From contig JAHQVT010000005.1 in NCBI GenBank assembly GCA_019634165.1, forward strand, positions 62,001-126,000: 64,000 bases of DNA, written 5' to 3'. Both the position numbers and the translations under genes were made by a program. The notes under the pieces were generated by a model. That model saw nothing but the letters and a program-made list of their open reading frames with translations, had not been told where the DNA came from and ran no database searches. The stretch comes from Rhodospirillales bacterium (GTDB taxonomy: Bacteria > Pseudomonadota > Alphaproteobacteria > Rhodospirillales > Thalassospiraceae). Of the stretch, positions 34,238 through 43,831 are shown one piece after another (positions within the stretch are counted from its first letter, which is position 1; the number at the start of each line of letters is the position of its first letter).

Positions 34238-34323
34238 ACTGTAAGGTTAATGTTTTATGTCTGCAATATAACCTTGGGTAGTTTTCTGTTTTTCCAATTC
34301 CAGATCAACAGGTTATGCCAAAA

Positions 34324-35040
34324 CTAGCTTGCAGATGGTGCAGAATGGCGGTCTTTGACGTCAGTATCTGTTGCCGCTTTCTGATCATCTTGTGTCGTTT
34401 TTTTTGCCGAGACTCGGCGACATGTCGATGAGATTTTTCGACAGATTTGATTGGCGCGGCCCAAACCTTTTTCAACCCGGCCATCCCATGATGCCGCGCG
34501 GGACAATTCCCGGTCCAGATAGGCCATGGTTGTTGAAAAGTCGGTGCTTTCATCGTCAAGCCACTGGCAAAATGTTCGGGCATATATGGCGGTCAGTCCG
34601 GCAATCCGCAAGCTTCCTTGAATGCCGGATGTCCGAAAGCCAGCCGCTTCTAACATCCATCGCATGGAGCCAAAATGTGTTTTGATCGCGCGCGCCGAAT
34701 CGGCAGCGCCAAAATCCCCCTTGTCCGCGACGATTGATCGCAGGGCAGGGCGGTAATCGGCAAGGGCGTCAAACCGGGCCATGATCACTGCAATCAGGCG
34801 GTCATGACCGGGCTCTTTGAAGTCTTCGGTGTCCAGATCGGCCAAAACGTCATGGTCGATCTTTTTAACGAACTGGCGAAGGATGTCGTTTTTGCTTTGG
34901 CAATGGTCATAACAATCGGCAACGGTCAAACCGGCCGTCTGGGCAATGTCAATCAAGGTGACGTCATGCCAGCTTTTCGAAGCGGCCAGTTTCATGGCGG
35001 TTTCGATCAGGATATTTGGGATATCCTTTTTGACGGGCAT
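34324..35040 (-). CDS. TetR family transcriptional regulator
   Basis: A 238-residue regulator starting at the ATG complement of 35038-35040, which has an AAGGAG ribosome binding site. The N-terminal helix-turn-helix (about 8-55) contains WHDVTLIDIAQTAGLTVADCYDHCQSKNDIL. The central part looks like the TetR C-terminal/COQ9-like helical domain. The last 45 residues are basic and probably disordered. It lies 46 bp downstream of proC and is likely co-transcribed. Effector and targets unknown. Confidence 0.85.
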   Translation of the reverse strand: MPVKKDIPNILIETAMKLAASKSWHDVTLIDIAQTAGLTVADCYDHCQSKNDILRQFVKKIDHDVLADLDTEDFKEPGHDRLIAVIMARFDALADYRPALRSIVADKGDFGAADSARAIKTHFGSMRWMLEAAGFRTSGIQGSLRIAGLTAIYARTFCQWLDDESTDFSTTMAYLDRELSRAASWDGRVEKGLGRANQICRKISSTCRRVSAKKTTQDDQKAATDTDVKDRHSAPSAS

Positions 35041-35086
35041 GACAGTCTCCTTGTAAATGGCAAAAGGCAAATGGGCCGATCTGGAT

Positions 35087-35902
35087 TTAGCCAGCCAGTT
35101 CAACTGAACGTTTGCGGGCTGCTTCTAGGGCGCGGGTCATTAGTTCGGTCAGGCCGGATTTTTGATCCATCAAAACATCAAGTGCCGCCGCCGTAGTGCC
35201 GCCGGGGCTTGTGACATTCTGGCGCAAGGTTGCGGCGGTTTCTTCGCTGGCATCAAGCAGGAAGCCTGCACCAATAACTGTTTGACGCGCAAGCAACATG
35301 GCCTGATCAGCCGGAAGACCTGCGGTTTCACCGGCCTGTGCCATGGCTTCGACCAGATGGAAGATATAGGCAGGCCCGCTTCCCGACAGGGCAGTTACCG
35401 CATCCATCAGGCTTTCGTCTTCGACCCAGGAAACCAGACCAACCGTTTTTAGCAGCGTTTCGCACATATCACGCTGGGCGATGCTGACATTTTCGGTTGG
35501 GCACATCACGGTCATGCCGCGCGATACGGCCGCTGGCGTGTTGGGCATGGCGCGGACGATGCGTGCGGTTTCGCCAAGATGGCTGGCAAAGAAGTTGATG
35601 GTTTTACCCGCGGCCACCGACAGAAACACGGTTTCTGCCCGAACAAGCGGTTTATAAGCGTCAATCACATCGGGAAGAACTTGCGGTTTGACGGCAAACA
35701 GGACGACCTGCGGGATAAAATCCTGAGGGACTTCTTTGATGTCGGTAACGCCATTGATGCCATGGCGTGTTTGCAGCTTGTCTGCTGCTTCGGCCTGTTC
35801 AACAATATAGACATTGGTCGCCTGAAGATCTTGGGCAAGCCAACCTTCAAGCATCGCACTTCCCATTTTGCCACAGCCAACCAGCAAAAGACGCGTATTC
35901 AT
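35087..35902 (-). CDS. proC: Pyrroline-5-carboxylate reductase
   Basis: Last step of proline synthesis. The 271-residue protein has an N-terminal Rossmann motif (LLVGCGKMGSAMLEGWL), VLFAVKPQVLPDVI, the ARIVRAMPNTPAAVSRGMTVM stretch, and the C-terminal dimerisation domain with ALSGSGPAYIFHLVEAMAQAG and SPGGTTAAALDVL. All are family signatures. It follows ubiK and ybjN in the same orientation, a common alphaproteobacterial neighbourhood, but a terminator at 36088-36113 intervenes. Confidence 0.96.
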   Translation of the reverse strand: MNTRLLLVGCGKMGSAMLEGWLAQDLQATNVYIVEQAEAADKLQTRHGINGVTDIKEVPQDFIPQVVLFAVKPQVLPDVIDAYKPLVRAETVFLSVAAGKTINFFASHLGETARIVRAMPNTPAAVSRGMTVMCPTENVSIAQRDMCETLLKTVGLVSWVEDESLMDAVTALSGSGPAYIFHLVEAMAQAGETAGLPADQAMLLARQTVIGAGFLLDASEETAATLRQNVTSPGGTTAAALDVLMDQKSGLTELMTRALEAARKRSVELAG

Positions 35903-36087
35903 AAAATGTGCTCCGCTTTATCCATCAGGTTGTTCATCCAGTTCTGTCGATGATGACGATATCAACAGTCGTGATGTAATGCCGTAACGATCTTCTCAAG
36001 GTGGGTCAAGTCAGGCCCAAGAGCAAGAGGTAGACAGATGCCCAGATGTAAATTTAGCGTGTTGGCAAAAATATCTGTTTTGATACG

Positions 36088-36113
36088 AAAAAGGACGGCG
36101 ATCATGCCGTCCT
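36088..36113 (-). terminator. Rho-independent terminator after ybjN
   Basis: On the minus strand AGGACGGC pairs perfectly with GCCGTCCT around ATGATC, followed by TTTTTCG. It is 110 bp after the ybjN stop codon. Confidence 0.85.
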
Positions 36114-36140
36114 GATGTCATTGATCAGATTAATAGGCCC

Positions 36141-36204
36141 AGTTCCCCAGTCCTTAAGTTCCCTAATCCCTAAGCTCCCAAATTCCCAAGCCCGAAGTAC
36201 CCTT
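36141..36204 (-). repeat. Degenerate 8-bp tandem repeat with G-quadruplex potential in the ybjN 3' region
   Basis: On the plus strand, units such as AGTTCCCC, AGTTCCCT, AATCCCTA, AGCTCCCA and AATTCCCA follow one another with an 8-bp period. On the minus (transcribed-sense) strand, five GGG tracts at 36161-36193 are separated by loops of 3, 5, 6 and 4 nt, meeting the usual intramolecular quadruplex rule. The array lies between the ybjN stop codon and its terminator, so it would be in the mRNA 3' end. Confidence 0.7.
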
Positions 36205-36222
36205 GGCATTCGGTCTTGCGTC

Positions 36223-36729
36223 TTATGCCTGACCAACAGGTTCAAGCATCGAATGGGTCAGGGCATCATCAGGTGATTTGCCCTGTGCGAGGACAAAGTT
36301 AAAGGCCGGAAAAAACCGTTCGCATTCGGAAATGGCGATGTCGATTATTTCTTCGAACTGTTCGACCATCGGGGGCACATCCCCGCCAAACAAAAGCGTG
36401 TGACGGAACAGCGGCATGTTTTCTTCAAGCCACAGGCCAAAATGCCCGATCCAAAGCTGCTCATTGCATTTGGCAACCAGCTCGTAGATGCGTGAACGCA
36501 GGGGTTCAGGAACGAACATATCAAAGCAGCAGGCGATATGCAGTGCCTCTGCGTCTTCGCGCCAGGTGAAATAGACCAGATACGTGCACCAATGTGCTGG
36601 AATTTCGACCACCACCTCGTCGGTGCTACGCCGTTCCAGTTGCCATTGGTTGGTGCGGGCGATATCTTCGACAAGAAGCAACGGGTTTTCGTCGCCCAGG
36701 TCGTCAATATCCTCCATTTGGTCGGTCAT
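36223..36729 (-). CDS. YbjN domain-containing protein
   Basis: A 168-residue protein with the YbjN/type-III-chaperone-like fold: RTNQWQLERRSTDEVVVEIPAHWCTYLVYFTWREDAEALHI-type strands, then helices in MFVPEPLRSRIYELVAKCNEQLWIGHFGLW. YbjN proteins are linked to stress and motility regulation, but the molecular function is unclear. It sits between ubiK and proC. Its 3' region holds the G-rich repeat array. Confidence 0.88.
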   Translation of the reverse strand: MTDQMEDIDDLGDENPLLLVEDIARTNQWQLERRSTDEVVVEIPAHWCTYLVYFTWREDAEALHIACCFDMFVPEPLRSRIYELVAKCNEQLWIGHFGLWLEENMPLFRHTLLFGGDVPPMVEQFEEIIDIAISECERFFPAFNFVLAQGKSPDDALTHSMLEPVGQA

Positions 36730-36935
36730 AAATATTCAGCCTGTATAAGCATATGCGAAAGGGCGCGCACTATATGCCGGTGTGCGGTGCGTTTCAACCG
36801 TCCCGCGACGCAGGACTGCAATGAATTTCGGATAACCACCATGTTGGTCGTCCTGATTGACCTTATCCGCGATCTTTCAGTGACGGTTAACCTTGGGTCA
36901 GGGCCGATAAATCATATGTGGGGATTAATCCGCGC

Positions 36936-37250
36936 TTAGGCGTCTTTTTTCGCCGCAGTTTTTGCACGGCTTTGTTTTGCTGCTGGTTTCGCAGGTGCAT
37001 CGGCTGCTGCAAGACGCTTTTCCAGATCGGTGATTTTGGCTTCAAGCGCGTCAATGCGTTCAGCCGCACGAATGGCAACATCATGAACGACATCAAATTC
37101 TTCGCGGGTGACCAAATCCATGCCCGTCAGGATTTTTTCAAACTGCTGACGGATCATGGCATCAACTTCGCCTTTGACGCCGGTCATGGTCCCAAGTGCA
37201 GAATTGGTCACACGGGTGATGTCGTCAAGAATACGGTTGTTGATCTGCAT
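36936..37250 (-). CDS. ubiK: Ubiquinone biosynthesis accessory factor UbiK (BMFP/YqiC family)
   Basis: A 104-residue coiled-coil protein. The N-terminal membrane-fusogenic segment is ILDDITRVTNSALGTMTGVKGEVDAMIRQQFEKIL; the coiled coil is RIDALEAKITDLEKRLAAAD. A Lys/Ala-rich tail (KPAAKQSRAKTAAKKDA) follows. UbiK helps assemble the ubiquinone biosynthesis complex. It is divergent from hldD. Confidence 0.9.
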   Translation of the reverse strand: MQINNRILDDITRVTNSALGTMTGVKGEVDAMIRQQFEKILTGMDLVTREEFDVVHDVAIRAAERIDALEAKITDLEKRLAAADAPAKPAAKQSRAKTAAKKDA

Positions 37251-37463
37251 AATAGTCTCCGGCTTTCTGGATCAATGTGTAAGGGGCAGAACCCTGTGCA
37301 CAATATGGGCGGATCGTCGTGATAGGGCAAGCTGATCATTTGGGGATGGGGTTGGCATGATGATATCGTTATTTTAGATCGCTTTTCTTGCCCCTGATCA
37401 GGGGCGGTCCTATAAAGTGTCGATAAATTTCGATCAATGGGTTTTGCCCGCCAGGAGAATGCA

Positions 37464-38450
37464 ATGCTTATCGTCACCGGGGGTGCCGGATTTATCGGTT
37501 CCAATATTGTTGCTGCCCTTGAAGATCGCGGCGAAACCGACATTGTTGTGGTCGATCGCCTGCGCGACGGCATCAAATGGAAAAACATCGCCAAGCGTAA
37601 TCTGCGTGACATTATTCACCCCGATGACCTTCCGGCATTTCTCGACAAGCATTCCGATAATATCGACGCAATTTTCCATATGGGTGCGATTTCCGCGACC
37701 ACGGAAACCGATGCGGACAAGATCGTTGCCAATAATCTGAAACTGACAACCTGGCTTTGGGATTGGTGCTCGCACCATTCGGCACGCCTGATTTATGCAT
37801 CATCAGCAGCAACGTACGGCGATGGCAAACAGGGGTTTGATGACAGCTTTGTCGAGGCTGATCTGGCCAAGCTTGCGCCGCTTAATGCCTATGGCTGGTC
37901 AAAACATGCAACGGACCGGCGGTTCCGCCGCATTCTTGATCAGAATGATTTCCGGCCAAAACAGTGGGCTGGTTTGAAGTTCTTTAATGTCTATGGCCCG
38001 AATGAATACCATAAGGGCGGGATGCGATCCGTTGTATCGCAGATGTTTGACAAGCTTTCAGCCGGTGAAACAGCGACATTGTTCAAATCCCATCATCCAG
38101 ATTACGAAGATGGCGGGCAGTTGCGCGACTTTGTTTGGGTTGGCGATGTGGTCAAGATCATCATGTGGCTTTATGACAACCCGGCGGTCAGCGACCTGTT
38201 TAACATTGGAACGGGGAATGCACGCAGCTTCAAGGACCTTGCCCTTGCGGTGTTTGCAGCCATGGGGAAAGAAGCCAAAATCAATTACATTCCAACCCCG
38301 GAATCCATTCGCGACAAATACCAGTATTTCACCGAGGCCAATATGACCAAGCTTCGGAAATCCGGGTATGGCGATGAGATGACATCGCTTGAAGAAGGTA
38401 TCCGGCTTTATATTCAGGATTACCTCGCGACCGAAGACCCATTCCGCTAA
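37464..38450 (+). CDS. hldD: ADP-L-glycero-D-manno-heptose 6-epimerase
   Basis: Makes the heptose donor for the LPS inner core. The ATG at 37464 has an AGGAG ribosome binding site and gives 328 residues starting MLIVTGGAGFIGSNIV. The catalytic segment YASSAATYGDG and the YGWSK Tyr-Lys pair, followed by KFFNVYGPNEYHKGGMRSVV, are specific for HldD/RfaD. It shows that the organism makes heptose-containing LPS. Confidence 0.95.
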   Translation: MLIVTGGAGFIGSNIVAALEDRGETDIVVVDRLRDGIKWKNIAKRNLRDIIHPDDLPAFLDKHSDNIDAIFHMGAISATTETDADKIVANNLKLTTWLWDWCSHHSARLIYASSAATYGDGKQGFDDSFVEADLAKLAPLNAYGWSKHATDRRFRRILDQNDFRPKQWAGLKFFNVYGPNEYHKGGMRSVVSQMFDKLSAGETATLFKSHHPDYEDGGQLRDFVWVGDVVKIIMWLYDNPAVSDLFNIGTGNARSFKDLALAVFAAMGKEAKINYIPTPESIRDKYQYFTEANMTKLRKSGYGDEMTSLEEGIRLYIQDYLATEDPFR

Positions 38451-38601
38451 AAGCGCAAAGCAAATAACGGGCGGCAAACGGCAAAAAGGTCAATTTGGGC
38501 CAAGCTGCCATGATGCTGCCCATATCCTTTGCGACTTGATCCTGTGCGAACTGGACAATGCCTGTTCATCTTAACCGCTGTTGCGAACCGGAGTTCCTTT
38601 G

Positions 38602-39435
38602 ATGCTGAGCCTTGCCTTTCCGGCGATAGACCCGATTGCGATTTCCATCGGCCCGATTGCTATTCGCTGGTATGCGTTGGCCTATATCGCAGGCTTGCTG
38701 TTGGGGTGGAAATATGTGGTTTATTACTGCACCAAAACACCAAACATCATGAGCAAACGCGATGTTGATGATTTGCTGTTTTGGGCGACCTTGGGGGTCA
38801 TTCTGGGCGGGCGTCTTGGATATGTCGCGTTTTACAATCTGGACTATTACCTTGATAACCCGGCCAATATTCTAAAGGTCTGGCAAGGTGGCATGGCGTT
38901 CCATGGCGGGTTCATGGGGGTTATTGTTGCGATCATTCTGTTTGCGCGCAAACGCGGGATTTCGATCTTGGCGGTTTTGGATGCCGCCGCGGTGGCAACG
39001 CCAATCGGGTTGTTCTTTGGCCGGATTGCCAATTTCATTAATGGTGAATTGTTTGGCCGGACGACCGATGTGGCGTGGGGCATGGTGTTTCCCCATGGTG
39101 GCCCCTTGCCGCGCCATCCAAGCCAGCTTTATGAAGCAGCGCTTGAAGGACTGATCCTGTTTATCATTTTGTATGTCCTGTCACGCAATGCGTTCGTGCG
39201 TCATCGTCCGGGTATTTTGGGCGGGACATTTGTTGCGGGCTATGGCATTTCGCGGATCATTGTCGAATTTTTCCGCGAGCCAGATGCGCAGTTGGGCTAC
39301 CTTGCCGGTGGGGTGACGATGGGGCAGCTTTTGTCGATCCCGATGGTTCTGGTTGGGGCGGCGTGCATTGTCTATGCCGTGAAATCCAATCCGATTGAGA
39401 CACGTAAACACCCCAAAGAGGCCGAAGCCGCGTGA
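38602..39435 (+). CDS. lgt: Prolipoprotein diacylglyceryl transferase
   Basis: Transfers diacylglycerol to the lipobox cysteine of prolipoproteins in the inner membrane. The ATG at 38602 follows a CCGGAG ribosome binding site and gives 277 residues. There are seven membrane segments. The signature GLFFGRIANFINGELFGR and the conserved His/Arg in HGGLPRHPSQLYEAALEG and YGISRIIVEFFREPD are present. It overlaps the next gene by 4 bp. Confidence 0.96.
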   Translation: MLSLAFPAIDPIAISIGPIAIRWYALAYIAGLLLGWKYVVYYCTKTPNIMSKRDVDDLLFWATLGVILGGRLGYVAFYNLDYYLDNPANILKVWQGGMAFHGGFMGVIVAIILFARKRGISILAVLDAAAVATPIGLFFGRIANFINGELFGRTTDVAWGMVFPHGGPLPRHPSQLYEAALEGLILFIILYVLSRNAFVRHRPGILGGTFVAGYGISRIIVEFFREPDAQLGYLAGGVTMGQLLSIPMVLVGAACIVYAVKSNPIETRKHPKEAEAA

Positions 39436-40565
39436 GTAATACGCCTGATACTGAAAGCCCGCTTCTAAGCCATATTAAACTCCGGATCGCAGTTTCCGGG
39501 CCGATCAGCATTGCCGATTTCATGAATGAGGCACTGGCACACCCGGAATATGGTTATTACCGCAAACAAGATCCGTTTGGTCGGGCGGGTGATTTCATCA
39601 CTGCCCCTGAAGTCAGCCAGATGTTTGGCGAACTCATTGGTCTTTGGGCGGCAGTAAGCTGGCAGCAGATGGGCTGTCCCCCCAAAATCGATCTGATCGA
39701 ACTGGGACCGGGACGGGGAACCTTGATGTCCGATGCATTGCGGGCTGTGCGGAATGTTGCGGGGTTTGGCGATGCCTTAACCGTGCGGTTTGTTGAAACC
39801 AGCCCGGTTTTGCGCACCCATCAGCAAACGGCGATCATGGCCTATGGCATTCCCGCCACATGGCACGAAGCATTTGACGATATTCCGACCCGTGAAAACG
39901 TTCCGGCGATTGTGATTGGCAACGAGTTTTTCGATGCCTTGCCCATCCGCCAGTTTGAACGCGGCGATAAGGGCTGGGCAGAACGGCTTGTTGGTATGGA
40001 TGCCAACAGTGGTGAACTTGGATTTGTCCGGGGGCGTGAAACGCCGGTAACCGATGCCTTGATCCCGGTGAATTTGCGCGGGTCGGCCAAAAAAGGCGAC
40101 ATTTTCGAATCCTGCGCAGCAGCCATTGCCATTGCTGATCAAATTGCCCGGCGGATGAATGAAACCAATGGTGCGGCATTGTTTCTTGATTACGGGCATC
40201 CTAGCAGTGCCTATGGCGATACGCTTCAGGCACTTAAGGGGCATGAATATCATCCGGTTCTGGCTGATCCGGGCGATGCCGATTTGACCGCCCATGTTGA
40301 TTTTGCCGCAATCTCACGCACCATGCTTGAGGCCGGGGCACGCACCGGGGCGGTTCTGACCCAAGGCACGTTTTTACGAATGTTGGGCATTGAACAGCGT
40401 GCAGAACTGTTGAAAACGGATGTTGATGAAGCGCAGGCAAGCGCAATTGATCAGGCACTTGCCCGGTTGATTGATGCCGATCAGATGGGAACACTTTTTA
40501 AAGTTCTGATCGGCTATGGTCGCAATACGACACCGCCGCCTTGCGTAAGTGGTGTGTCGGGATAA
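39432..40565 (+). CDS. SAM-dependent methyltransferase of the MidA/NDUFAF7 family
   Basis: A 377-residue protein starting at a GTG that overlaps the lgt stop. The signature region is YYRKQDPFGRAGDFITAPEVSQMFGELIGLW, SAM motif I is LIELGPGRGTLMSDALRA, then VIGNEFFDALPIRQF. Mitochondrial NDUFAF7 symmetrically dimethylates an arginine of a complex I subunit; a similar complex I role here is inferred from the family. Translationally coupled to lgt. Confidence 0.9.
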   Translation: MSNTPDTESPLLSHIKLRIAVSGPISIADFMNEALAHPEYGYYRKQDPFGRAGDFITAPEVSQMFGELIGLWAAVSWQQMGCPPKIDLIELGPGRGTLMSDALRAVRNVAGFGDALTVRFVETSPVLRTHQQTAIMAYGIPATWHEAFDDIPTRENVPAIVIGNEFFDALPIRQFERGDKGWAERLVGMDANSGELGFVRGRETPVTDALIPVNLRGSAKKGDIFESCAAAIAIADQIARRMNETNGAALFLDYGHPSSAYGDTLQALKGHEYHPVLADPGDADLTAHVDFAAISRTMLEAGARTGAVLTQGTFLRMLGIEQRAELLKTDVDEAQASAIDQALARLIDADQMGTLFKVLIGYGRNTTPPPCVSGVSG

Positions 40566-40613
40566 ATTATCAGATGATCTGGCAACATCGCCACAAGGAC
40601 GGAGCCCCCAGCT

Positions 40614-41435
40614 ATGACACATCCGATCACTGACGGTATTGCCCGTTCGTCAAACGGCCTGACATGGTTTGAGGCGGAACGCCTGTCTGATCAAGCGGGC
40701 TTACGCCACGGATTTTTAAGCCGCAAGGGCGGGGTCAGTGACGGTATCCACGGTGGGTTGAATGTTGGTTTCGGATCGGATGATGACAAAGACCGGGTTG
40801 CCGAAAATCGTTCGCGTGCCGCAGCCGCCTTTGCCAGCACGCCAGATAATCTGACCACTGTTTATCAAGTCCATGGAACGGACGTGGCCATTCTTGATCG
40901 ACCATTGTCGCGTGATGAAGCCCCCAAGGCCGATGCCATGGTGACAGACCGTCCGGGGATCATGTTGGGTATTCTGACCGCTGATTGCACGCCGGTTTTG
41001 TTTCATGATCCAGTCGCCGGTGTGATTGGCGCGTGTCATTCAGGGTGGCGCGGATCATACGGCGGCATTTCGGCGAACACGGTTGATGCCATGGAAAAGC
41101 TGGGTGCCAAACGCGAGAATATTACAGCCGCGGTTGGCCCCTGCATTGCACGCAAATCCTATGAAGTTGACGGCGCGTTTCGCGACACCATTCTGGGTGG
41201 GCCAGAAGGATCGGAAGAGCTTTTTGATGCATCGGTTCGCGCCGGGCATTTCATGTTTGATCTGCCTGAATATGTGCATCGTCGCACCATTGCGACGGGG
41301 GTTGCATCGGTCGAACTTGTCGCGCGTGATACGTTGGCCGAAGAAGAGATGTTTTATAGTTACCGTCGCACAACGCTTCGCAAAGAGCCCGACTATGGTC
41401 GGCAGCTTTCGGCGATCATGCTGACAGGGATGTAA
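40614..41435 (+). CDS. pgeF: Purine nucleoside phosphorylase/laccase-domain protein, YfiH/PgeF type
   Basis: A 273-residue protein of the multicopper-polyphenol-oxidase-like fold. The metal-binding His/Cys motifs are in VYQVHGTDVAIL, LTADCTPVLFHDP and GACHSGWRGSYGGI, with AVGPCIARKSYEVD later. Family members are reported as peptidoglycan editing factors or as purine nucleoside phosphorylases. It follows the NDUFAF7-like gene by 48 bp. Confidence 0.92.
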   Translation: MTHPITDGIARSSNGLTWFEAERLSDQAGLRHGFLSRKGGVSDGIHGGLNVGFGSDDDKDRVAENRSRAAAAFASTPDNLTTVYQVHGTDVAILDRPLSRDEAPKADAMVTDRPGIMLGILTADCTPVLFHDPVAGVIGACHSGWRGSYGGISANTVDAMEKLGAKRENITAAVGPCIARKSYEVDGAFRDTILGGPEGSEELFDASVRAGHFMFDLPEYVHRRTIATGVASVELVARDTLAEEEMFYSYRRTTLRKEPDYGRQLSAIMLTGM

Positions 41436-41483
41436 GGGGATGAAGGTTTTGAAACACCGTCAGCCCGTATCGGGGGATACACC

Positions 41484-41552
41484 ATGCCGCATATGATCAT
41501 GTTGTTTTTCTTTATGATCATCGTAACCATGGTTGGTTGCGTCTTGATGTGA
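41484..41552 (+). CDS. Possible 22-residue membrane peptide
   Basis: A short reading frame (MPHMIMLFFFMIIVTMVGCVLM) preceded by GGGGGAT at good ribosome-binding spacing. It is one hydrophobic helix with a Cys near the end. It lies in the 145-bp gap between pgeF and the lipoprotein gene. Coding capacity is suggested only by the ribosome binding site and the hydrophobic pattern. Confidence 0.3.
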   Translation: MPHMIMLFFFMIIVTMVGCVLM

Positions 41553-41580
41553 ATATCTAAAAGGTCCGGACCCTAGCCTG

Positions 41581-42594
41581 ATGGCATCATTCCTTCGTTC
41601 ATTTATTTTACTGGTTCTTTTGGTGGCCCCGCTTGGCGCGTGTGGTGATTTGCCGCGCCCGTTTGAGGGGGCTGGACGCGAAGGCGACCCAACGTTGCTG
41701 GAACTGCGCGACACCGGAACGGTTCGGGTTGAGGCGGGTGATGATCTTCCGCAAGGGGCATCTGCCCATTTGGCGCGTGCGATGGCGCGCGCTTTGCGCA
41801 AACGCGATATTCCGGCCTATAGCGACAGTCTGAACGGCGGCGATTACATCTTGCGGCCCAATGTGCAGGCAAGCTTGATCGAAACGGGGGCCAAGCTTGA
41901 CGTGACGTGGGTTTTGATGCGCCCGGACGGTTTGGCAATTGATACGACCCATTCGGTCGGAGAGATTTCTTCGAACCAGTGGTTTGCCAATGAACCGACC
42001 GGACCAGAAGAATCCCAACTTGCCATACCGCAAGACCTTGTTGAGAAGGTTCGCAAACTTGATGGCGTCAAAGAGGATCCATTGGCAAAGACCTATGACG
42101 GGCTGGTCGCACAGCCGGCCGATCAGATTGCCTTTATGATTACCGGGGATCGTTCATCATTTCAGGCCGCACCATTTATGAAGATTGCCCTGATTGATTT
42201 TGCCGGTGCGCCCGGAGATGGCAACACTGCCCTTGCCAGATCAGCCGGGGCATTGCTGCAATCCAAAGGCATCATTGTTGATAGCAATGAAATCGGCGAG
42301 AACAGCGTTATTCTGTCAGCTACGATTGATGTGCGCCCGGTGGAAAAGGCAACGCGCGAGCCACTTGATAAAGTGTCGATTGAATGGATCATTATGGAAG
42401 TCGATGGCACGGAGCTTGGCCAGATGCAGCAAAACAATGTCGTGCCCCGTGGCCGGGTGGATCAGTATTGGGGCTCGGTTGCATCCCTTGCTGCCCAAGC
42501 TGCGGTCGAAACCCTTGAAGGGGTTTTGGGACAAATTGCCACGCGCAAAAAGCTGCAATTGACGTCTGATCAGAAAATCGTCTCAGCGCGTTAA
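41581..42594 (+). CDS. Putative lipoprotein of unknown function
   Basis: A 337-residue protein with a clear lipoprotein signal: hydrophobic FILLVLLVAPLGAC with lipobox Cys21, followed by Gly-Asp, residues that may favour inner-membrane retention if the Lol +2 rule applies here. The mature region alternates alpha and beta segments (ASAHLARAMARALRKRDIPAYSDSLNGGDYIL, then a duplicated-looking second half from about 190: KIALIDFAGAPGDGNTALARSAGALLQSKGI). The two halves may be repeats of a FlgO/LpoB-like fold. Family not recognised. Confidence 0.7.
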   Translation: MASFLRSFILLVLLVAPLGACGDLPRPFEGAGREGDPTLLELRDTGTVRVEAGDDLPQGASAHLARAMARALRKRDIPAYSDSLNGGDYILRPNVQASLIETGAKLDVTWVLMRPDGLAIDTTHSVGEISSNQWFANEPTGPEESQLAIPQDLVEKVRKLDGVKEDPLAKTYDGLVAQPADQIAFMITGDRSSFQAAPFMKIALIDFAGAPGDGNTALARSAGALLQSKGIIVDSNEIGENSVILSATIDVRPVEKATREPLDKVSIEWIIMEVDGTELGQMQQNNVVPRGRVDQYWGSVASLAAQAAVETLEGVLGQIATRKKLQLTSDQKIVSAR

Positions 42595-42898
42595 GGGGTG
42601 GTTGATTGCAGGGCTGCCCGCCTGTTGCATGACAGCGTTGTCGTTATTCGCCATTGGCACCATTTACAGACTGTTAACGGCTGGGTATAAAGCCGCCGCG
42701 ATCTGCCAAGATGTGGATTCGCCGATGAGTGGTCTTTGAGTGTCGTGAACATGTCGTGAAGCTTGGTGGGGAATCCCCGAAAACCGGGCTTTTAAACGAT
42801 AGGGTGCGTGGGACCAATCCCGGTTGATCTGTGCTGGCTGGAGTCGCAAAAGATTTTAGTTTTTCGCTTTCCCGGCACCCATTAACCGAGGCCCCGCC
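42595..42898. other. 304-bp gap upstream of prs
   Basis: No gene, tRNA or clear riboswitch is visible. It should contain the prs promoter. The stretch just before prs is GC-rich with weak dyads. Confidence 0.5.
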
Positions 42899-43831
42899 AT
42901 GAAGATCCTTGCTTGTAACAGCAACCGTCCTTTGGCAGATGCTATTGCTGATCATCTGAACCTGCCGCTTACCCGCGCAGATGTTAAGCGATTCTCCGAT
43001 GAGGAAATCTGGTGTGAAATTCAAGAAAACGTCCGCGGTGAGGACGTTTTTGTGATTCAGAGCACCTCTTTCCCCGCAAACGACAATCTGATGGAACTTC
43101 TGGTGATGCTCGACGCGCTGCGTCGTGGGTCAGCACGCCGTATTACGGCCGTTATGCCGTATTTCGGTTATGCCCGTCAGGACCGTAAATCCGGTCCCCG
43201 GACCCCGATTTCAGCCAAACTGGTTGCCAACCTGATTACGGTTGCCGGTGCAGACCGCGTTCTGACCATGGACCTTCATGCCGGTCAGATTCAGGGTTTC
43301 TTCGACATTCCGCTTGATAACCTGTTTGCGTCCCCGGTTCTGACCAGTGACATTCGCAATAAGTTCGAAGGCCAGAAACTGGTCATCGTTAGCCCGGATG
43401 TTGGTGGTGTTGCCCGTGCGCGTTCGGTTGCCAAACGTCTTGATGCCGAACTGGCCATCATTGATAAACGCCGTCCGCAGGCTGGTGTTTCCGAAGTTAT
43501 GCACGTGATCGGTGATGTTAAGGATGCGGTATGCATTCTGGTTGACGACATCGTTGATTCGGCAGGTACGCTTTGCAATGCTGCCGGTGCGCTGAAAGAA
43601 CGTGGTGCAGCCTCGGTTGCGGCATATGTTTCCCACGGTGTCCTGTCGGGCCCGGCGGTTGAACGTATTGCCAATTCGCCGATGTCTGAAGTTGTCACCA
43701 CCGATTCCATTAAGGCATCGGATGCGGTACGTGGCTGCTCTAAAATTCGACAGCTTCCGATTGCGCCGCTGATGGCTGAAGCCATCCGCCGTATCTCGGA
43801 AGAAAAATCTGTTTCCGTTCTTTTCGATTGA
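42899..43831 (+). CDS. prs: Ribose-phosphate pyrophosphokinase
   Basis: Makes PRPP from ribose-5-phosphate and ATP for purine, pyrimidine, histidine and tryptophan synthesis. The 310-residue protein has [26 protein letters not shown] residues, [21 protein letters not shown], the catalytic-loop [12 protein letters not shown] and the PRPP-binding [15 protein letters not shown]. Full class I length. Confidence 0.97.
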   Translation: MKILACNSNRPLADAIADHLNLPLTRADVKRFSDEEIWCEIQENVRGEDVFVIQSTSFPANDNLMELLVMLDALRRGSARRITAVMPYFGYARQDRKSGPRTPISAKLVANLITVAGADRVLTMDLHAGQIQGFFDIPLDNLFASPVLTSDIRNKFEGQKLVIVSPDVGGVARARSVAKRLDAELAIIDKRRPQAGVSEVMHVIGDVKDAVCILVDDIVDSAGTLCNAAGALKERGAASVAAYVSHGVLSGPAVERIANSPMSEVVTTDSIKASDAVRGCSKIRQLPIAPLMAEAIRRISEEKSVSVLFD

